From Corydoras sp. C115 (taxonomy: Eukaryota; Chordata; Actinopteri; Siluriformes; Callichthyidae), in the NCBI GenBank assembly GCA_019802505.1, contig JAFMOC010000002.1:1262501-1326500 (forward strand): a stretch of DNA of 64,000 nucleotides. The letters run 5' to 3'. Positions 58,010 through 64,000 of the stretch are shown here, in pieces (within the stretch, counting starts at the first letter, position 1; the number at the start of each line of letters is the position of its first letter). The notes under the pieces are model-generated. The model was given only the letters and a program-made list of their open reading frames with translations, was not told where the DNA came from and did no database searches. The position numbers and the translations under genes are program-made.

Positions 58010-59098
58010 GTTCAGGGCCTTAAAGAAGATGGCATGGGCCCCATAAATAAGACTTTAGCATCAGGATGTGTGCAACTAACTTGCACTGGCTACCAGTTAA
58101 GTTTCGTTAAGTTTCAGTTAAGTACAAAATTGTATTGATAACATATAAAATTCTACATAATCAGGCTCCACAGTATCTCATAAGCTGATTCAATTGTATA
58201 AGCCAACATGCGAGCTCAGATCTCAAGGTGCTGGTCTACTCTTAGCTCCAGAATACAGTAAATAAAATTACTGCTGGTGGAAGAGCTCCTCAACTTTGGA
58301 ATAGCCTTCCACTGTTCGTGATTCTGAATCACTATTAATGTTTAAAAATAAATTAAAAACACATTTATTTAATCTTGCGTTTAATTAATCCCCTGTAGAT
58401 AAAGATGTAGATCTCAGGCTTGGCTATGTTGGGGTGGTGATCTGCGACCAGTGTGTGCTGGCGTTTCACCACTTCACCCACCTCATCATTAATGGGGGGG
58501 GGGGGGGGGGGCACGGAAATGATGCTGTTCCGGGGAGCCATCTCAACTATGTAGAGTCTGCAGTATCTGCCTCTTTTAGTTATGCTGCTCTAGTCAGTGC
58601 CGGAGTCACATGCTGCACTGTGTCAATCAATTACTTATTAATTAAATTCTGTGCTTTATTATTAGCTCTAACTGCCTTTCTTGTCTGTTTCTTTTGAGGT
58701 GTTTCTGGAGGCTTCCTGGAGGTGTAGTCAGACCTTCATCCATGGCTCTGCCGATGAATACTGGATGGAACCTGAATATTAATTGGACTGGTGGTCCTGC
58801 AGGACCCACTTAATGGACTCACATATAGTTTTCCAGTTTTTCCATTTGTTAAATATCTGTACGTGGCTGTCCTACACTGTTGTTGCTGCCTGGCCGTTCA
58901 AGGAGGATGGGTCCCCCACAGTCTTGGTCCTCCCAAGGTTTCTTCCTTAAATAACAACATAACAGGGAGTTTTTTCTTGCCACTGTCACTTCGGCTTGCT
59001 CTTTGGGGGTTTAAAGGGTTTTCATTCTGTAAAGCTGCTTTGTGACAATGTACTGTTGTAAAAAGCGCTATATAAGTAAATAACTTGAACTTGAACTG
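58010..59098 (+). mobile_element. LINE 3' part: reverse-transcriptase tail and 3' untranslated region
   Basis: Broken frames from about 58080 give LHWLPVK, APQYL and RAPQLWNSLP-type segments, the conserved C-terminal tail of a fish non-LTR retrotransposon. The frame then gives way to a 3' region ending AGCGCTATATAAGTAAATAA and the short tandem tail CTTGAACTTGAAC at 59084-59096. Frameshifts and stops show that it is dead. A G run near 58495-58510 may be an assembly soft spot. Confidence 0.75.
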
Positions 59099-59302
59099 TT
59101 AAAATCACGCACTTTGTATTAAACAGAAAAGTGAGTTTTAAACAGAAAAGATTTTTCCCTACAAAAAAGTGAGAGATGGCTGTTGTTGTAAAAAAGCATT
59201 ATATAAATAAATTTTTCAACTAAGATTGTGGTAGTGCTTTCTTCTCTGTTCCTATTTTGCTAGATTTTAATAAATCACATTATGATAAAAAAAAGATTTG
59301 AC

Positions 59303-59402
<100 letters not shown>

Positions 59403-59541
59403 CTTAACATGAAACATGGGTTAATTAAAGTTCACAAAAGCGAAAAACAAGGATGGAGAAGGTTTTCATTATTTCAGACAAGGCCAAGATGGCACAAAGC
59501 CAACAGCATGAATTACCGTCATGAATTACTGCTTGAATTCA

Positions 59542-59876
59542 TTCATTCATGCTTTATCCTCTATTAGTGTCGCGGTGGGGTTCCACATGCCCATCCAGGG
59601 GAGAACATTTCGGGCACTGGGCAGATACACCCAGGACAGGGCACCAATCCATCGCTGGGCACACACTCACTCACACAGACACACTCTATATGGGGCAATT
59701 TGGAGAACTCAATTGACTTGATCCATGTTTTTGGATTGTGGGAGGAAACCGGAGAACCCGGAGGAAACCCACGCGGACACGGGGAGAACATGGAAACTCC
59801 ACCCAGATGGGGATTCAAACCGGGAATCCCTAGTGCTGAGAGGCGAATGTGCTAACCACTGAGCCACCGTGCCGCC
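59542..59876 (-). mobile_element. SINE copy with 13-bp target duplication
   Basis: This minus copy with a shortened tail is flanked by CTGCTTGAATTCA at 59529-59541 and 59877-59889. It is the copy nearest to C1QL3. Confidence 0.92.
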
Positions 59877-61799
59877 CTGCTTGAATTCACTACGAAATTA
59901 TTTTAAAAGTATTCAGAACCAAATTAAATCAAACTTGTTGACAACATTCTTAAAGCTTAGGAAAAAATGTATTCATTCAAAAGTATTCACAATAGATGAC
60001 ATGATAAATAAAGCATGCAACTTCAAGAAAAAAATGACCAGGGCAACTTGAATTTATCAATACGAGATGCACTGAACATTAAGTACAAATTAAAATTAAT
60101 AGCAAAGCACCATTAGCTCAGTTGAACTAATGTATATGTAAATAGCAATATCAAGTTTCTACATTTAAGTATGATACAAACAGAAGATATATTTGTGTTC
60201 AGATCACAATAAACACCAAATATTTCAAACCTTTAGCAAAAAAATGGGGTTCAGCTTATTTACAGAACTTAGATAATTTTATGCCAAAACTCTGTAACTT
60301 AATATTTAAACAGCTCTTTGTATGTTAGTGCTCCATTTGTGTTTACAATAAGAAAGTGCTCATGTTATACCAGCAGTTAATTAGCAGTTAATTTAAGTTA
60401 TGCTACTATTTCGTCAGTATTTCATTAAGGATTTACATTTAGGATGTTTGTGTTACATGAGCAAGTTTGTAGTAAGCCTGTATTCTTGCTCTTTTTTCAC
60501 ACTATGCTATGTTATGCTATTACTCTCCTCGAGTCATTGAATTCTGCATTTTTCCATACTTTGTCCTCATCAATATTATTCTCTTGGTTAAAACGTCTGT
60601 CTTTTTCTACCGGTTCCTTTAAGCACTTTTAAGCAGCTGCTCCTTACTTTTGTATTGGTGCTGAATCTGACTCCTACAATGTCACTAGAATCGATTTAAT
60701 ATTTTGCTCCCTCAAAGTGACGTGATTTGTAGCAAAAAGCGACCACAATGTTTTTTTCTGCGACTTACATTGTATGAAAAATGCAGTTTTGTCCATATTT
60801 TATTTTTTTGAAAACTTTCTATTTTTTTTCTGTTTATTACACTTCAGATGAATATGTGAATGATTAATAGATAGAGAATGTAAAACGTATATTGTTACTA
60901 CTTTGTTCTGTAAATTATTTTAATAGTATCTTCTTTCTTATACTAGAAGTTAAAACCCGTTAAAATTGCTATCGAGGTTGTGGTAAAACTGATAAATGGT
61001 TACAATCTTCATAATTTTTTTTTAAAGAGTGCCATTCAGTTCACTTTTAAACCTTGCTACAGAAAATCTCCATCTTAAACCCATAGACTTTTTGTTTGTC
61101 ATTTGTTTTCATTGAAAATGTATAGATTGGTATTTCTTTAGAGCTATTACGGTTTCTTTTCCGCTGAATAACTATAGCTGTATAACATATCTGCAGTAAA
61201 ATCAAAAGAAGCGAAATTGCTGCAGGAAGTGATTGTGAGTTAGAGTCGATTCTTGGGAAATGATTTCTCCTTGTGTGCAGGAGAAGCAATAGATCAACGT
61301 GCCAGTCCACTATTGGCAGAGGTGTCATGTTCATGTTCGCTCTGTTCCCTTTACAGTTTATTCTGCAGCTCATACGGGCTTATAAGTACAAACTCCCCAT
61401 GCGCACTTTCACTCAGAACCCGAGAAAAAAAAACTGTACAGTTAATTAGAACAATTCAGCATTTTGAATGAATGAATAAATGAATGAAGGTAAACTGTGC
61501 ATGTTTTTCTTACACCATATAGAAGGTTAGATGTTTTTTTTTACGTTTTAATGCCAATTTCATATTGGGAGTTAAGACATGTAGTGTTTAAGTTAGCTTA
61601 GTGTTTTTCATATTTTATTATTACAGCACTGATGTATTTTTTATATTCGTGTAGTGTAGTTTTGAGCTTAATTCGTACTGTATCTGCTTTAAAGCAGTGT
61701 TGCGTGGTGTCTGAAATATCCTTTTCCATCTCTTTAGAGGATGTTTGATTTGGGGGTGCTCCCTCCCTCCCGCTCTTTGTGTCTTTATGTTGCGACCTC

Positions 61800-62291
61800 A
61801 CTTCTCGGCGCTTAGTGCCTCTCCCTCGCGCTGCGCGCAGCCATCGTCTCCATGCTACATAATGCTGGTTTTACGCACCACCAAAGACTTTAGAAGGCGA
61901 GAAGATCAGCGAGTTTTTTAGGATACAGGAGGGGTGCAAGACCTTATCCTCAGTGTCCGGGGAGCATTGCGACGGTACAAGTGTTCAGAGATGCGTAAGG
62001 GAACGTTTTGGAAAGTGCAGCCAGCTGGAGCGAGATAGAGGCGGCGGGATATCACATCACACAGTGCGACCAAAATCATCAAACATCAAAAAAAAAGTTT
62101 CGAATAAGAGAGAAACCCGGTTATAGGGGCTTTGCAGACAAAGCTTAACACCAAACTGTCTTTTTTTTTCTTAAGGCTGTCCCACAATAACCAGCAAGAT
62201 TTCGCCCAAAAGCAGACAAGAGGAGCGTCCGGCGCTCGCACGGCTGGTCGGCAGAAAGCGCCTGATAGCAGCCGGGGGGCTCGGAGTGGTC
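61800..62291 (+). promoter_or_regulatory. C1QL3: C1QL3 promoter and 5' untranslated region (approximate)
   Basis: GC content and CpG density rise from about 61800 (CTCGGCGCTTAG, CTCGCGCTGCGCGCAG) and stay high into the coding exon. This is the usual look of a neuronal CpG-island promoter. No TATA box is obvious and the start site cannot be fixed. A possible short upstream ORF, ATG 61991 to TAG 62038 (15 codons), would lie in the leader if transcription begins before it. Confidence 0.5.
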
Positions 62292-62882
62292 ATGGTGCTG
62301 GTGCTGGTGGTGCTCATCCCGGTGCTGGTCAGCTCAGCCGGCACGTCTGCGCACTACGAAATGCTCGGCACGTGCAGGATGGTGTGCGATACATATGGCA
62401 CCAAGTCCCCGAGCAGCACCGCCGCGGCGGAGACCAGCGCGCGCGACAACGACCTCGCACAGTCGCTGCCCACCTTCATCCAGGGGCCGAGAGGAGAGCC
62501 GGGTCGCCCGGGGAAGACGGGACCGCGCGGCCTTCCAGGAGAGCCTGGCCCACCCGGACCTGCCGGTCCGCCCGGGGACCGCGGAGAGCCAGGACGCGCC
62601 GGCTTACCGGGACCACCGGGGCCCAACGGCGCGGGAGCGATCAGCGCGGCCACCTACAGCACCGTTCCAAAAATCGCGTTTTACGCGGGTCTGAAAAAGC
62701 AGCACGAAGGCTACGAGTTGCTGAAGTTTGACGACGTAGTTACAAATCTGGGCAATCACTACGACCCGACCACGGGAAAGTTTACCTGCTCTATTCGGGG
62801 GATCTATTTCTTTACCTACCACGTGCTGATGCGGGGGGGAGACGGAACCAGCATGTGGGCTGACCTGTGCAAAAACAACCAG
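62292..62882 (+). CDS. C1QL3: Complement C1q-like protein 3, first coding exon (partial gene)
   Basis: C1QL3 (also CTRP13) is a secreted C1q-family protein made by neurons. It is known as a ligand of the adhesion GPCR BAI3 at synapses. The start is ATG 62292 (context GTCATGG), which gives a signal peptide MVLVLVVLIPVLVSSAG like that of the family. GTG at 62286 is not used. After the signal come AHYEMLGTCRMVCD with conserved cysteines, a collagen-like run of about 16 Gly-X-Y triplets (GPRGEPGRPGKTGPRGLPG onward), then the C1q domain from PKIAFYAGLKKQHEGYELLK to MWADLCKNNQ. The exon ends in phase 0 at CAG|GTGAGA. About 58 further residues are expected from an exon beyond the window. ISAATYSTVPKIAFYAGL fits C1QL3 better than C1QL1 or C1QL2. 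The exon is strikingly GC-rich against AT-rich flanks. Confidence 0.94.
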
Positions 62883-64000
62883 GTGAGAGCAACCAGCTAC
62901 CGCTCCCTGTACTGACATTAAATGCGCCAGTTGGGTTAATATTTCACTCGCAGATTGCCTAATTGTCGTAAATTATCCCTGGTAACGAAAAATCGATTGA
63001 AAAGTTGATACGTTTATATATATAGTTGAGATTAATCATCATATTTATGAATGAAGGAAGGAAATGGGTACACATTTTAAAGATAAAACTTTATTTTTAA
63101 AATCGATTTTGCCACAATTTGATGATATATTAAATACTAATCAATATTATTTTGAGATTTAAAAAGTAACGTTGTAATATCGTTAATACCTAATCATGTA
63201 GCTATTTTATGAAGCGTGTTTGGTTTTTAGCCGCATATGACCAGATGCAAATGTTACACAACCAGTATGAAAAAAAAAAAAAAAAAAAAATTTTTTTTGA
63301 CTTATATTTTGTCTAAATACTGAAGCTTTGAATATTTTTCAACCTACAATAAAAACAATCATGCAATCATTACTTTTAACAAATAATTTCTAACTAAATA
63401 TCTTGATAAATTATGACAAATGATAACTGAAGCTTATAAGCATAAATACAGCAAGCTTCTCATGTAAAGTTTGCTAATATGTACATATTGGTTATATCAC
63501 ATTTATTTGATAATACCAGATATAAAGTGATTTAAGGCTTACATTTGCTTATTCTACAGTTCTCTGGTCATTTTATTAGATACACATCCCTGTTTCTTCC
63601 GTATAGATGTACTTTCTTGTTGTGAACTTAATGACTGTTGTCTTTCAGTTTTTCTGAATTTTTTGTTCAGTCAGCGGACCTAGATTGGGTGATTCTGAGC
63701 AGTGTAATGATTTTGATGTTGTGGTGGTGTTTTAGTGTGTATTACACTGGAATTAGTTGATCTGACACAGGCAGTACTGCTAAAATTTTAAAACACTTTA
63801 GTGTCACTGCTGGACTAAGGGTAACGTGCTATCCTGCAAGCACTGATAAAGGACAGTATAATACTAACAGAACTTAATCAAAGTGGCATCCGTGGAGTGG
63901 GAGTTGCATCACTCACGCTTATGGGGAGCAAGCACGGAATGCCCTTGGCTTCAGTCGTAGCCGGCAGTGGGCCAGCGGCTTACAGCTCATAGCCTGCTAC
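62883..64000. other. C1QL3: C1QL3 intron 1 (5' part)
   Basis: From the donor GTGAGA at 62883 to the window end there is no sequence matching the second C1QL3 exon. It contains an A20T9-type run at 63269-63298 and a copy of the ACTTTATTAGATA repeat family at 63563-63890. Confidence 0.7.
63563..63890. repeat. ACTTTATTAGATA repeat family, copy 5 (longest)
   Basis: GGTCATTTTATTAGATACAC at the start, then the CAGGCAGTACTGCTAAAATT and TTTAGTGTCACTGCTGGACT segments and CACTGATAAAGGACAGTA, follow the family's order. It is diverged and has no coding potential. Confidence 0.55.

Noticed and set aside
62132..62731. A 199-codon frame overlapping C1QL3 in another frame
   Set aside because: It starts with TTG, has an Arg/Ala/Gly-rich composition produced by GC-rich collagen codons read out of frame, and lacks any domain. 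The antisense frame at 62354-62653 is the same kind of artefact.
62292..62882. Assignment of the C1q-like gene to C1QL1 or C1QL2
   Set aside because: The SAGTSAHYEMLGTCRMVCD start and the GAISAATYSTVPKIAFYAGL segment fit C1QL3, and the position next to RSU1 agrees. The Arg in CSIRGIYFF is seen in C1QL2 but is a single site.

Overview
The window is vertebrate nuclear DNA, almost certainly from a teleost fish. It is AT-rich with long introns and GT-AG splicing, and it carries fish-type repeats: tRNA-headed SINEs, Tc1 and hAT remnants, LINE 3' ends and long (TA)n tracts. The species cannot be named from sequence alone; the repeat mix suggests an otophysan such as a catfish or characiform, but that is a guess. 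Three protein-coding genes lie on the plus strand in the order CUBN, RSU1, C1QL3. This matches the order and relative orientation I recall for human 10p13, so it is a conserved syntenic block and not a new gene cluster.

Positions 1-20815 hold the 3' part of cubilin. There are 27 coding exons with continuous phase, encoding about 1565 residues: the C-terminal half of one CUB domain followed by 13 complete CUB domains, each built from two exons. Counting back from the stop and assuming the usual 27 CUB domains, these are CUB14 (half) to CUB27. The N-terminal EGF region and CUB1-13 lie upstream of the window. Positions 22619-48905 hold all eight coding exons of RSU1, which splice to exactly 277 codons plus stop. 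Positions 62292-62882 hold the first coding exon of C1QL3 (signal peptide, cysteine-containing N-terminus, collagen-like stretch and the first part of the C1q domain); the second exon lies beyond the window.

The genes do not form an operon or a single pathway. Cubilin is an endocytic receptor, RSU1 is a cytosolic leucine-rich-repeat partner of PINCH in integrin adhesions, and C1QL3 is a secreted synaptic C1q-like protein.

Most of the remaining sequence is repeat. One SINE family of about 340 bp is present in at least 18 full or partial copies, nine of which have clear 11-15 bp target-site duplications. There are two non-autonomous hAT elements with perfect 8-bp duplications, two decayed Tc1-like transposase copies, four LINE 3' ends, and many microsatellites. 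The 13 kb between RSU1 and C1QL3 shows no protein-coding gene. I found no tRNA, rRNA or CRISPR feature. No wholly new biological system is visible. The observations most worth checking are the loss of all three calcium ligands in CUB21, CUB25 and CUB27, a tandemly duplicated 3' splice site before the last CUBN exon, a tandem SINE pair with a triplicated target site next to the RSU1 promoter, and a SINE with a swapped tail.
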